Shown here one piece after another: positions 40,268 to 49,170 of a stretch of 64,000 bases of DNA. Both the position numbers and the translations under genes were made by a program. Source of the stretch: Streptomyces globosus (lineage in GTDB: Bacteria; Actinomycetota; Actinomycetes; Streptomycetales; Streptomycetaceae); assembly GCF_003325375.1 (NCBI RefSeq), contig NZ_CP030862.1, forward strand, positions 3,537,501 through 3,601,500. Reading direction: 5' to 3'. How positions within the stretch are numbered: the stretch's first letter is position 1; every line of letters begins with the position of its first letter. The notes under the pieces were generated by a model that did no database searches, was not told the origin of the DNA, and was given only the letters and a program-made list of their open reading frames with translations.

Positions 40268-40805
40268 CGTAGCCGCCGTCCACCGCGGCCTTCGCTGCCA
40301 GGCACAGGGCGCCGCGGGCGGGCAGCTGGTCGGCTTCGCCGCCCAAGGCGGAGCCGGAGATTCCGCGGCGCAGGATCCAAGTGGCGTGCGTGCCGGTACC
40401 GTCGTCGGCCCTGGCGAGGTGCGCGAGGGCGCTGAAGGCGGAGGCTCCGGAGCCATGACGGCGGTGGGCTTGCCGAGGGTGTCGGCGAGGGGCTGGAGGT
40501 ACAGGGCGGCCCAGTCGCCGCCGGTGGGGTAGGTGGCCGGGTCGGGCTTCACCCAGCCGGTCGGTGCGAGGAGCTTTTCGGCGGCGGGGTCGACGACCTC
40601 GCCCCAGGTGGAGAAGCCGCACGTGCGCCCACTCGCGGGTCGCGGTCCCGGTGTGGGGGCTGGCTTCGAGGACGAGGAAGTCCAAACCCCGCTCGCGGAG
40701 GTGGGCGGCGGCAGCCAGGCCGACGGGGCTGGCCCCGATCACGGCGACGGGAGTTCGGTGGTGGGCTCGCTCGTGACGTGCGCCTGTTTCGATAGGCGGC
40801 CACAT
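40268..40805 (-). pseudogene. ArsO-like flavoprotein monooxygenase, deleted and frameshifted
   Basis: The start at 40805 gives the FAD motif VAVIGASPVGLAAAAHLRERGLDFLVLEASPHTG. A one-base loss near 40617 shifts the frame to STWGEVVDPAAEKLLAPTGWVKPDPATYPTGGDWAALYLQPLADTLGKPTAV. An internal deletion then joins GSGASAFSALAHLARADD and WILRRGISGSALGGEADQLPARGALCLAAKAAVDGGYADAVTG, after which the C-terminus is missing. The pattern matches the FAD-dependent monooxygenase of actinobacterial ars clusters by recall of family sequence; a search is needed to prove it. Confidence 0.75.
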
Positions 40806-40945
40806 GGATGTTCATCCAATCAAGAAACTCAAGGAGGCCGGACTGCTGTCCTCCGAGCGCCGCGGAACCCGGGTGACCGGGTCGAGCCCGCCGTCCCTCT
40901 CCCCGCCATAGGCGCGCTCCTGTCCGGCGCTGCGAAGGTGACCGG
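40804..40945 (+). pseudogene. ArsR-type regulator fragment
   Basis: A short ORF gives KKLKEAGLLSSERRGTRV, the recognition-helix and wing segment of ArsR proteins (HHLKxLxEAGLxxSERRGxWV). After a frame change it continues as RVEPAVPLPAIGALLSGAA, the usual C-terminus. The first half of the gene is absent. It is divergent from the flavoprotein remnant, as in intact clusters. Confidence 0.65.
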
Positions 40946-41528
40946 GTGCGGACCGAAGCGCTCCTGCCCGAGCACGCCAAGCAGGTTCTCGCCGTCTACC
41001 AGGCGGGAATCGACGAGGGCAACGCCACCTTCGAAACCCGGGCTCCCGCCTGGGAGGCCTTCGACAAGGGCTGGCTGCCCCGGCACTGCTTCGTCGCCCG
41101 GCGACGGCGGCACCGTGCTGGGGTGGGTGGCCGCGAGCGCCGTTCCGGACCGGTGCGCATACGCGGGCGTGGTCGAGCACTCCGTATACGTCCACCCCGA
41201 CGCCCGCGGCCGCGGCGTCGCCCGCGTACTCCTGGACGCCCTGATCGCCTCGACCGAGGCCGCCGGGATCTGGACCATCCAGTCCGGGATCTTCCCCGAG
41301 AACGCCGCCGGCCTCGCCCTGCACCGGCGCGCCGGCTTCCGCGTCATCGGCACCCGCGAGCGCATCGGCCGCCATCACGGCACGTGGCGTGAGGTCGTCC
41401 TGCTGGAGCGCCGCGCCCCGCGGTGTGCGCGGTGCCGCCGCGGCCCTGGGTCGGATGGGCGCTGTGGTGGCGGCGGTGCCTCGGTTCGGCAGGGGGCGGG
41501 CCGCAGCAGCGGGCTGCCGGCGTTGTAG
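40946..41528 (+). pseudogene. GNAT acetyltransferase (phosphinothricin/arsinothricin ArsN-like), frameshifted
   Basis: GTG at 40946 gives RTEALLPEHAKQVLAVYQAGIDEGNATFETRAPAWEAFD. Near 41098 a single base is missing in GCCCGGCGACGG and the frame resumes as GDGGTVLGWVAASAVPDRCAYAGVVEHSVYVHPDARGRGVARVLLDALIASTEAAGIWTIQ and then GFRVIGTRERIGRHHGTWREVVLLERR. Motif A (RGRGVA) and the phosphinothricin acetyltransferase hallmarks (GNATFET, AGIWTIQ) are present. ArsN-type enzymes acetylate arsinothricin and sit in ars clusters, as the neighbours here do. One base correction would restore the protein. Confidence 0.8.
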
Positions 41529-41984
41529 GAGGGCTCGCGCGGGTGGATGGTGGGGTCGGGGCGGGGTGAACGTCTGTGTTCGGGGTAGGTTTGGTGGTAG
41601 CCGTTGGTGTGACCCGCGCTGCCGCATCCCTCTCTTCAGTGTGGTGGGGTGTTTCCGGTACGGACCTCCTCGATTTCGCGGTCTCGGTGGTCGCGTGCTT
41701 CCTTCCCGTTCGCGGAAGGGGAGGGCTTCTCCTTCTACCGGGACGGCAGCCATGTACCGGCGCACCCCGCAGTGTCCCCCTGTCCTACCGCGTACCTCTG
41801 CCCGGCCCCGAACCGGCCGCCGGCCGGGGCCGCAGGAAACGGCACGGGTCTCCTTGTCAGCCCAGGCCCGTCGGCTGCCCCTGACCGGCACCACGGGCCC
41901 GTCCACCGACGCCCCGGCCCCGGGCACCGCCCGCCGCGGCGCTGGCCCGGCATGGCTTCCTCCGGTTCCGGCAGGGGGCAGGGC
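41529..41984. other. gene-free stretch
   Basis: 456 bp with lower GC at the start and no recognisable gene, repeat or operator. Confidence 0.4.
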
Positions 41985-42494
41985 ATGAACGCGGCTGGGG
42001 GCTCCGGCCCCGGACCGGCCGCTTCACCTGCGGGAATGCGGGCCCACGTGTCGGCCTTGGCCGTTGAGGCGGAGCAGCTCGTACAGGACGGGGCGTGGGA
42101 GGTGGCGCCGGAGGACGCCGAGCTGGCCTGTCGGGCGGCGGAGAACCTGGCCGCGGTCATCGGCCCGCCGGCAGGGCAGGATGACCTGTCCGGACTCGAG
42201 CGGTTGGAGCATCTGCGCGAGGCCTTGGCGGTCTTCGCCCTGACGACCGCCCGCACGCACGGATACCTGGCGTGGTTCCTGGCGGGGACCAGCACAGCCC
42301 TGGCCCCGGTGCTGCGCTGGCGTGCCGTGACGGCGGACCCGCGCCGCTCCTTCGGCACGGTCGTGCCCTCGGCGGCGGAACTGGCCGACGCCGAGGAAGC
42401 CGTCCGCCACGTGTGCGCTGCCCTCGCTGCGGTGGCCGGCGTGGCGGACGGCGGGAACACCGCGGACGCCAGGGGCCCCGGCTCCCTGACCTGA
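41985..42494 (+). CDS. hypothetical helical protein
   Basis: 169 residues; the ATG at 41985 follows AGGGGGCAGGGC (an in-frame ATG at 41952 lacks a ribosome site). Residues ~15-100 look all-helical and acidic (VSALAVEAEQLVQDGAWEVAPEDAELACRAAENLAAVI; GLERLEHLREALAVFALTTART). There is no signal peptide or TM segment. Codon use is normal for the host, so it is likely real; no family recognised. Confidence 0.6.
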   Translation: MNAAGGSGPGPAASPAGMRAHVSALAVEAEQLVQDGAWEVAPEDAELACRAAENLAAVIGPPAGQDDLSGLERLEHLREALAVFALTTARTHGYLAWFLAGTSTALAPVLRWRAVTADPRRSFGTVVPSAAELADAEEAVRHVCAALAAVAGVADGGNTADARGPGSLT

Positions 42495-42648
42495 CACCGG
42501 CTCCCGGGCCTGGGAGGCCAGAGCTCCTGCTCCCGCGCCTGTGGCGTCCACGGGCAACCTGACCTGCCCACCTCGGAGGTTGCGCTGCCGGTGGCGGGGC
42601 GTGACCGGCCCCGCTCTCCGGGCGCCGATGCCGATTCCGTCGTCGTGC

Positions 42649-43338
42649 TCAGGCCTGGGCGGGGCCTTGAGGTGAGCGCGTGGTGCTGTCCCACTTCCAC
42701 CGGGTGAGCCGCTTTCGTCCCGCCGGCTCTCCTCGGCCGGTCGCCCACAGGAGGGTGTGCCAGGGGTCGCCGTCGGCAGGAACGTCGGGGAACAGCCTCT
42801 GCAGCACCCGCGCACAGATCGCCGCAGGTGCTTCCCAATCGAGGCCGAGGCCGAGAGCCAGGTCATCGGCGTGCACGAACAGTTCCACCAAACCCATGGC
42901 GGCCGAGCCCTCGGGATCCGTCGTTCCGAACACATGGAACGCACGCGCATGCGGCGGCGCTGTCCGCACCATCGCGACGAGGAGTGCCGCGCACGCCTCC
43001 AGCACCTGCACAAGGCCCTCCGGCCCGCCCTCCCGTTCGGCGAAGATCACGTTGAAGGGCTTGCCCGGAGCCTCCTGTCGCCAGATGAAGGGCACATCAG
43101 CGCCGGCCGGAGGCGCTTGCGGCCCCAGCTGCGCGGCATAGGCGAAGAGGTCGTCGGCCAGGTGCTCGGCGGTTTCCCAGCAGCTCCACTCCAGCGTCCC
43201 GGCCGCCCGGTTCCAGTCGGCGGCCAGAGCAGCCGGCTGACGCAGCAGCGCGAGGACGAGCCGGACGCCCTCCGCGAGATCGTCCGCGGACACCGTTCCC
43301 ACGGCACGAGGCTGTTCTGCATCATCGAAGTCGGACAT
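42649..43338 (-). CDS. DinB/maleylpyruvate isomerase-like (mycothiol-type) protein
   Basis: 229 residues, ATG at 43338. The helical-bundle pattern of the MDMPI/DinB_2 superfamily is visible: LEWSCWETAEHLADDLFAYAAQL near the N-terminus, then AMGLVELFVHADDLALGLGLDWEAP (His and Asp of a metal site) and AICARVLQRLFPDV. The usual WxxxHxxxHL opening becomes CWETAEHLADDL, so the metal site has one typical His. Role unknown. It may follow the oxygenase gene in a loose operon (240 bp gap). Confidence 0.8.
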   Translation of the reverse strand: MSDFDDAEQPRAVGTVSADDLAEGVRLVLALLRQPAALAADWNRAAGTLEWSCWETAEHLADDLFAYAAQLGPQAPPAGADVPFIWRQEAPGKPFNVIFAEREGGPEGLVQVLEACAALLVAMVRTAPPHARAFHVFGTTDPEGSAAMGLVELFVHADDLALGLGLDWEAPAAICARVLQRLFPDVPADGDPWHTLLWATGRGEPAGRKRLTRWKWDSTTRSPQGPAQA

Positions 43339-43577
43339 GCGCTGAGCCTACGAGCACGACGACGCGGGGCAGGACTGCGGGTGCCCCTGGCGGCCGCTCG
43401 GGCCCGGCCCCGTCGGCGGACGCCGGCCACGTCACCCAGGCCGGCCTCGCCCGCACGCCGGCCATCGCCAGCCCTCCGGAGGCTGTCGCGGCGGGATCCG
43501 CCGGCGTCGACGGCCGTATCGCCGACAGCGGATGGACACAGCGGATCAGCCGACAGCCAGGTCGCGTGGACGTGCTC

Positions 43578-45050
43578 TCAGGCGTCGGCGAGGAGGGGGT
43601 CGTACGGGGTGTTCGTTCGGCGGCCCGACATGAAGGAGAGGAAGTCGCCGACGAAGGCGCTGCGGCTGTAGGTGTTGTCGGTGGTGGTGAGGTCGCGGTG
43701 GAAGGCGCTGCGGAAGAGGGTTCGGTACTCATCGGCGTCGATGGTGCCGCTGCCGTCCTTGTCGGTGGCGTCGAAGAGGACCTCGGCGACCCGGATGAGG
43801 GCGGGTCCGGCAAGGGAGGGTACGGCGGCGGCGTACTCGTCGGCGCTGATGCGGCCGTCGCCGTCGGTGTCGAGGGTGGCCTGGAGTTCGCGCCACCAGG
43901 AGGCGAAGGCGTCGTAGAGCCGGGTCTCTTCGGGTTCGTCCAGGTCCAGGCGGGTGGCCAGTTCGCGTGCCATGGCGGCGAGGTCGGGCCAGTCGAGCCG
44001 GCCGTCGCCGGTCTGGTCCAGCACCTGATGGAAGAACTCCTTCGCCGAGCGCCGGCCGTTCCCCGTGCCCGTGCCCGTGCCCGTGCCCGCGGCCGGGACG
44101 GTGCCGGGGTTGTCGCTCAGCGGTGTGAGCAGGCGGAGCAGGGCCGATGCCCGCTTCATACGGGCCCGCAGCGCGGCGACGGTCCGGGCACGGGGGTCGT
44201 CGCTGTCGGGCGCGAGGGAGATGATTTCGATGACCGTCTCGGCGCTGATCCATCCCGCGGGCAGGAAACGGCTGAGGCCGGCGGCGAGATAGGCGCCCTG
44301 CATCAGCGTCGGGGCGCCGGGCATCTCGGCCAGACCGGCCTTGCGCCGGTACGGCTCGGGAAGCGAGGCTACGGTGATCGCGCCGAGGAGCGGGCCGACG
44401 ACGGCCCGGCCGGCCGCCCACAAGGTCGGTGCGGAGGCGAGCAGCGCGGGAGCGGGCAGGTGGTCGAAGAGCCGGTAGAGGATGACGCGCGCTGCCTCGG
44501 TGTTCTCCAGCTCGTCCTCGACGACCCTGTCGAAGTACCGCCAGAAGTCGCTGACGTCCTCGGGGAGCGCCCCGGCGTCGCCGTCGAGCGCGGCGAGGAA
44601 CGCCCGGTATTCGGCGTACATGCGCTCCATGGTGTCCTGGTCGAGTGGCTGGCCGCTCAGTCGGCACATCGTCACGGCGCTCTCGAAGAGCGTGGCGACC
44701 ACCCAGGCCCGGGTGGGGCGGTCCATGGCGTCGTAGGCGCGGCCGCGGGGGTCGGAGCCGCTCATGCGGGCGTGCAGCCTGTTGAGCCGGGCCGCCTCCC
44801 GTTCGCGTACCGCAGGATCGGTGTCGAACATGCGCCGCATGCTGAGGAAGGTGTTGCGCAGCCGCCGCCAGGGGTGGGCGACGAAGGTGGAGTTGTCGGC
44901 GAGAGCGGCACCGATCTGCGGATGGGCGGCCTCCAGCACGGTTGCTCGGATTATGGCCAGAGCCCACCGGGGGTCGTCGAAGAATGCACGGAACTGCGAC
45001 TCCGGCCCGAACAGCGGCGGCTCGCCGGCCGTGGTGCTTCCGGTCGTCAT
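43578..45050 (-). CDS. MpaB/rubber-oxygenase-like protein with C-terminal EF hands
   Basis: 490 residues; its ATG overlaps the stop of the prenyltransferase gene by 4 bp (ATGA). Residues ~15-290 match the DUF2236/MpaB oxygenase fold: FFDDPRWALAIIRATVLEAAHPQIGAALADNS, RRLRNTFLSM, RAWVVATLFESAV. Relatives bind heme and cleave isoprenoid chains (Lcp) or farnesyl chains (MpaB). After a Thr-Gly repeat linker (~300-312), EF-hand loops follow: DQTGDGRLDWPD, DTDGDGRISADE and DKDGSGTIDADE. Fusion of the oxygenase to calcium-binding loops and coupling to a cis-prenyltransferase suggest cleavage of a polyprenyl product (inference). Confidence 0.85.
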   Translation of the reverse strand: MTTGSTTAGEPPLFGPESQFRAFFDDPRWALAIIRATVLEAAHPQIGAALADNSTFVAHPWRRLRNTFLSMRRMFDTDPAVREREAARLNRLHARMSGSDPRGRAYDAMDRPTRAWVVATLFESAVTMCRLSGQPLDQDTMERMYAEYRAFLAALDGDAGALPEDVSDFWRYFDRVVEDELENTEAARVILYRLFDHLPAPALLASAPTLWAAGRAVVGPLLGAITVASLPEPYRRKAGLAEMPGAPTLMQGAYLAAGLSRFLPAGWISAETVIEIISLAPDSDDPRARTVAALRARMKRASALLRLLTPLSDNPGTVPAAGTGTGTGTGNGRRSAKEFFHQVLDQTGDGRLDWPDLAAMARELATRLDLDEPEETRLYDAFASWWRELQATLDTDGDGRISADEYAAAVPSLAGPALIRVAEVLFDATDKDGSGTIDADEYRTLFRSAFHRDLTTTDNTYSRSAFVGDFLSFMSGRRTNTPYDPLLADA

Positions 45051-45931
45051 GACGGGTCTCCGTTCGTCTGGGGCGGCACGCCGCCGAAGCGGCGGTCACG
45101 GCGCTGGTAGGTGTGCAGACAGCCGAGGAAGTCGGGGGCGCGGAAGTCCGGCCAGAGCGCCTCGGGGAAGACCCACTCGGCGTAGGCGACCTGCCAGAGC
45201 ATGAAGTTGGAGATGCGCTGTTCACCGGAGGTGCGGATGACGAGGTCCACGTCGGGGGTGTCGGGAAACGGCAGATGGTCCGCGAAGAGCCGCTCGGTCA
45301 CCTCGTCGGCAGGCGTCCCACTGCGGATCAGCGACCTGGCGGCCTCCACGATGTCCCGCCGCCCGCCATGGTCGAAGGCGACGGTCAGCGTCATTCCCCG
45401 GTTGCCGGCGGTCAGCGTCGCCAGATCGCCGAAGTCCTGAGCCAGCTCCCGGGGGATGCGGGGGTCCGCGGCTCCGAGGAAGCGGCAGCGGATGCCGCGG
45501 GCCAGCAGAAGCGGCGCGTGCTTGCGCACGACCCGGCGGACCAGGCGCATCAGGTAGTCGACCTCGGAACCGGGACGGTTCCAGTTCTCGGTGGAGAAGG
45601 CGTACAGGCTGAGCCACTCGACGCCGGCCCCGCGGGCGGCCTCGATGATGTCGATGACGGTGGTCTCCGCGGCCTGATGGCCCGCCGTCCGCGGCAGCGC
45701 ACGGCGCTGCGCCCAACGGCCGTTGCCGTCCATCACGCAGGCCACGTGCCGCGGCACCGCCCGTCCCGGCCCGTCGCCGTCCTGCCGCACACCCGGGCGG
45801 TCCCCAACCGCCCCGCGTGCGCGCTGGACGCCGCGGTCCGGTCCCGTCCCCCCGGGAGTGCCACGGTCGACTCCACTGCGCTCGGCCACACCCACCCCGC
45901 ATCCCCCGTACACGTGCCCCAGCGGGCGCAT
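45047..45931 (-). CDS. cis-prenyltransferase (isoprenyl/undecaprenyl diphosphate synthase family)
   Basis: 294 residues from the ATG at 45931; the start is uncertain because the region upstream of ~residue 60 is Gly/Arg-rich and a later start is possible. The UPPS core is complete: HVACVMDGNGRWAQRR with the catalytic Asp, GHQAAETTVIDI, LSLYAFSTENWNRP, DHGGRRDIVEAARSLI, DLVIRTSGEQRISNFMLWQVAYAEW and a C-terminal RRFGG. The housekeeping uppS usually sits elsewhere, so this is probably a dedicated copy serving the coupled oxygenase. Confidence 0.9.
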   Translation of the reverse strand: MRPLGHVYGGCGVGVAERSGVDRGTPGGTGPDRGVQRARGAVGDRPGVRQDGDGPGRAVPRHVACVMDGNGRWAQRRALPRTAGHQAAETTVIDIIEAARGAGVEWLSLYAFSTENWNRPGSEVDYLMRLVRRVVRKHAPLLLARGIRCRFLGAADPRIPRELAQDFGDLATLTAGNRGMTLTVAFDHGGRRDIVEAARSLIRSGTPADEVTERLFADHLPFPDTPDVDLVIRTSGEQRISNFMLWQVAYAEWVFPEALWPDFRAPDFLGCLHTYQRRDRRFGGVPPQTNGDPS

Positions 45932-46172
45932 CTCTCCTCGGGAGTCTGACGGCTCGGGAGCGGCCTGACCGGCCGAACGGGCGACCGTCACCCCTGGCTC
46001 GCATGCCCGATTTCCTTCCGCGCCCGGCTCCTGCGGTGACAGGGATCGGAAACGCGGCGCACCCGGGCTGCTCCGTCACGAGGGGAGAGGCGCTGCATGA
46101 GGCCGCGGCCGCGGCGGGCTCCCCTCGTGGCCAGCATGCACCCCGGACGAGCGGTTCGCGGAGGCCGCGAGG

Positions 46173-46350
46173 TCAGTGGGCGTCGGCAGGCGTGTGGAGG
46201 GCGCCGAGGAGGGTGAGGGCCTCGGCGTCGGCGGTGCCGGCGGCAGCCTGGTAGAGGACGAGTTGCAGGCCGGGCGCCTCACGCACGTCGAAGGAACGGT
46301 AGGCGAGGGTGAGCGGACCGGCGTCCGGGTGGTGGAAGTGCTTGGGGTCC
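46173..46350 (-). pseudogene. C-terminal remnant of an XRE/MmyB-type regulator
   Basis: The minus strand encodes DPKHFHHPDAGPLTLAYRSFDVREAPGLQLVLYQAAAGTADAEALTLLGALH and a stop at 46173. This is the end of the MmyB-like ligand-binding domain of XRE regulators. The N-terminal HTH and the rest are absent; the remnant is cut at about 46350 just before an unrelated gene. Confidence 0.65.
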
Positions 46351-46375
46351 GATCCAGACGTGTCACGATGCCCTC

Positions 46376-46753
46376 ATGAACATCCCTACTCCTGCGGCCC
46401 GTCGCCACATGCTCGTCAAGGCCGTGATCACAGTCGCGGCGGCTGCGCCGGCACAGGTGGCTTGGCTGGAGAAGTACGACGTGCCGCCGGATGAGATCGC
46501 CTTGTGCTTCGATGACGCGTTCCGCCTTGCTGGGCATTTGGTCGAGGACGGGCAGCTCAGCCCGACGGTGCTGCCTCATCTGCGGGCGATTGACGAGGTG
46601 TTCGCTGAAATGAGCCGGACCGCGGGAGTGGACCGGTGGACGAAGGCGGCAATGTCCACGGACGTGGGATGGAATCGGGCCCGGCTGCTGGCCCGAGAAG
46701 TCCTCGCGGTGGAAGGCGAGGGCGAAGTACCGCTGCCCCACCCGTCTCAGTGA
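46376..46753 (+). CDS. hypothetical helical protein
   Basis: 125 residues, ATG at 46376. All-alpha prediction: NIPTPAARRHMLVKAVITVAAAAPAQVAWLEKYDVPPDEIALCFDDAFRLAGHLVEDG, VLPHLRAIDEVFAEMSRTAG. The acidic small protein has an immunity-like look, but no family can be named. Its last residues (HPSQ) and stop lie where the IS5-type element begins, so the native C-terminus may have been replaced by the insertion. Confidence 0.65.
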   Translation: MNIPTPAARRHMLVKAVITVAAAAPAQVAWLEKYDVPPDEIALCFDDAFRLAGHLVEDGQLSPTVLPHLRAIDEVFAEMSRTAGVDRWTKAAMSTDVGWNRARLLAREVLAVEGEGEVPLPHPSQ

Positions 46754-46754
46754 C

Positions 46755-47585
46755 CGGCCCGTCTGGGCGGCATGTTTCCGCTCAGGCCGGGCGATCACCA
46801 GCCTCATTGCGACGTGGATCATGGCTTCGGAGCGGGCTGGGAGGGCTTGGTAGTCGCGGGCGAGGCGGCGGTGGTTCATGAGCCAGCCGAAGGTACGCTC
46901 GACGACCCAGCGGCGGGGCTGGACCACGAATCCCCTGGTTGTGGGATCGCGGCGGACGATCTCGACGTCGATGCCGAGGGTCGCGCCGTGTTCGATGACG
47001 GCGGTCTTGTAGCCCATGTCGGCCCAGGTCTTGCGTACGGTGGGGTGGTCGGAGGCGACCGCGGTCAGCAGGTGCTGGCCTGCGGTGCTGTCCTGGACGC
47101 TGGCGGCGGTGACCAGGACGGTCAGCAGGAGTCCGATCGTGTCGGTGACGATGTTCCGCTTCCGGCCGGCGATCTTTTTCCCGACGTCCACGCCCCTGGG
47201 TGGCCGCAGGGGCGTTGGTGGAGGTCTTGACGCTCTGGGAGTCGATGATGCAGGCCGTCGGCTCCGGATCGCGGCCCTCGCTGGCGCGGACCAGGCGGCG
47301 CAGGAGCCCGTTGAGATGCTCGAACACGCCGTCGCGTTGCCATCGGGCGAAGTAGGCGTAGACCGTTTGGTGGGGCGGGTAGTCATGCGGGAGGTAGCGC
47401 CAGGGGATGCCCGTGCGGTCGACGTAGAGGATCGCGTCGAGGAGGTCTCGCAGGTCGTGCTCGGGCGGCCGGCCGAAGGCGAGTGCGCGTGCGGTCCGGG
47501 CCTGGCGCCAGGCTGTCAGGGTTGGTTCCACCAAGGCCCAGCGGGCGTCGGACAGGTCGCTCGGATATCGTCGACGATCCGTCAT
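46755..47585 (-). pseudogene. IS5-type transposase with a frameshift
   Basis: ATG at 47585: MTDRRRYPSDLSDARWALVEP, the DUF4096 opening, then the DDE core starting CIIDSQSVKTS. At 47193-47196 a run of four C (G on the coding strand) shifts the frame; with three, TQGVDVGKKIAGRKRNIVTDTIG continues normally. The second Asp (TWADMGYK) and the Glu block (RRWVVERTFGWLMNHRRLARDYQ) follow. No stop is reached before the neighbouring gene, so the 3' end is undefined. GTCTCA occurs near both ends (46744-46749, and its complement near 47672) as possible short inverted repeats, without target duplication. Limits are approximate. Confidence 0.75.
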
Positions 47586-48204
47586 AACGACGGCATACTG
47601 CGGGATCGCCGCTCTGGCCAGGGTCCGCGGGAGTAGGCAGACAGATACTCTCGGGCCAGGCCTTTTGGAATGAGACAGAATGAAGTGCACAGTTCCGGCG
47701 GAAATTCGCGCGTCGGCGACACTCCTGCCGCCACAGCTTTTGGAGTCACCACAGCAGAGCCGATCGCACACCCCGCGAACCTGCTTGAAACGGCGACTTC
47801 AGAGACGAAACACCAATTACTGATCTTTTCGTTAGTTCTGTTGGTGCGGTGGAGTCGTTGGTGGGATCCTGATGGTGTGTCTTTCAAGCCTTCGCCTGTT
47901 GTTCCTCCTTTGACGCGGCCGCAGTTGGCCGAGGCCCGGCGTGTGCGGGCGGCCGAGTTGTTCGATCAGGGACGTTCGGGTGCCGAGATCGCGCGGATGC
48001 TGGGGGTCAGTGACGAGAGTGTGCGGCGGTGGAAACGGGTCTGGGAGGAAGGCGGCGCCGATGCTCTGCGCCGGCGCCCGGCCACCGGGCGTCCGCCCAA
48101 GCTGGACGATGTCCAGGTCGAGCGGGTGCGGACCGCTCTGGAGCAGGGCGCCCAAGCCCATGGCTTCGAGGCCGATCTGGGGACCCTGGAACGAGTCGGC
48201 CTAG

Positions 48205-49170
48205 ATGAATGAGTCCGAAGTCTTCAGTGGTCGTAGGCGATCAGTGATCGTTTGACTGGGGCGCCGGTGGTCCAGTTGTGCCAGATGCCGGCGGCGAGGG
48301 CGAGGAGTCGTTGTCCGGTGAGGGCGAAGACTCCGGCCGGGGTTCTGCCGCCGTGCTGTTCGAGGCTGAGCTGGCCTTTGAGGGTGTCGATGACGGCTTC
48401 GATCCACTGCCGGACCCGGGCGATCTTGCCGTGCCGGACCGGTTCGTCCTTGCGGTCCGGCCGCACGAGATGGGCTCCGAGGCGCTCGCTGACGAAGGTC
48501 TCGAACTCCTTCCCGGCGAAGCCCTTGTCCGCCAGGATCACCTGCCCGGCCCGGACGAGGTGGTGGTCGCGTTCCAGCAGCGCGGCCATCACCTCCCGTT
48601 CGCCGGTCTTGGGGTTGGCCAGGCACCAGGTGACGGGCATGCCCTCGGCGGTGGTGACCAGGTAGAGGCGGAATCCCCAGAAGAAGCGGGAGTGGCTGCG
48701 GCAGTAGCCGTAGCCGCAGTGTCCGGCCAGGTCGGAGCGTTTGACGGTCTCGCGGGAGGCCGCGCAGGGCAGTGGGGTGGAGTCGATCAGCCGCAGGTCG
48801 TCGTGCCAGGTCGGGACCTGCCGGGCCAGTGCCTCGATCACGCGGCTGAGCAGCGGACCTGCGGCGTTGAGGCGCTTGTTGTAGGCGGACTGCTGGGGCA
48901 GGTAGCGGAACAGGTGCCCCAGCCGGGCGTGCGCGAAGCGGATCCAGTGCCGGGCCGAGGGGAAACCGAGCAGGACCTGGGCGACGGCCAGGCACAGCAG
49001 TTCGGCGTCCGTCAGTTTCGGAGGTCGCCCGATCCGGCGACAAGGCGCCACGTGGTCGTCGATGAACACGTACAGTGCCGCCAGAAGGGCGTCCAGGTTT
49101 GTCTTCACACACTGACCAACGGGCGCCCTTCGCCATGGTCGCGACCAGCACGGACATCGGACTCATTCAT
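48205..49170 (-). mobile_element. IS982-type element, complete
   Basis: 966 bp bounded by imperfect 17-bp inverted repeats (left ATGAATGAGTCCGAAGT; the right end differs by one base). CTAG flanks on both sides (48201-48204 and 49171-49174) are the probable target duplication. Removing the element and one CTAG restores the IS630 reading VGLVVDRVTG, which shows the insertion point directly. Confidence 0.9.
48224..49108 (-). CDS. IS982 family transposase, intact
   Basis: 294 residues, the full length for the family. An N-terminal helical region (NLDALLAALYVFIDDHV, PKLTDAELLCLAVAQVLLGF) precedes the DDE core: first Asp in LRLIDSTPLPCA, second in VILADKGFAGKEFE, and the Glu in RQWIEAVIDTLKGQLSLEQHGGRT. 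No frameshift or internal stop. It is antisense to the host IS630 transposase and is the only transposase in the window that looks fully functional. Confidence 0.93.
   Translation of the reverse strand: MKTNLDALLAALYVFIDDHVAPCRRIGRPPKLTDAELLCLAVAQVLLGFPSARHWIRFAHARLGHLFRYLPQQSAYNKRLNAAGPLLSRVIEALARQVPTWHDDLRLIDSTPLPCAASRETVKRSDLAGHCGYGYCRSHSRFFWGFRLYLVTTAEGMPVTWCLANPKTGEREVMAALLERDHHLVRAGQVILADKGFAGKEFETFVSERLGAHLVRPDRKDEPVRHGKIARVRQWIEAVIDTLKGQLSLEQHGGRTPAGVFALTGQRLLALAAGIWHNWTTGAPVKRSLIAYDH

Noticed and set aside
47670..47818. Possible small Thr/Ala-rich peptide before the IS630 left end (MRQNEVHSSGGNSRVGDTPA...)
   Set aside because: Looked like a RiPP-style precursor of lower GC, but there is no ribosome site, no modification enzyme nearby, and the frame runs into the IS.
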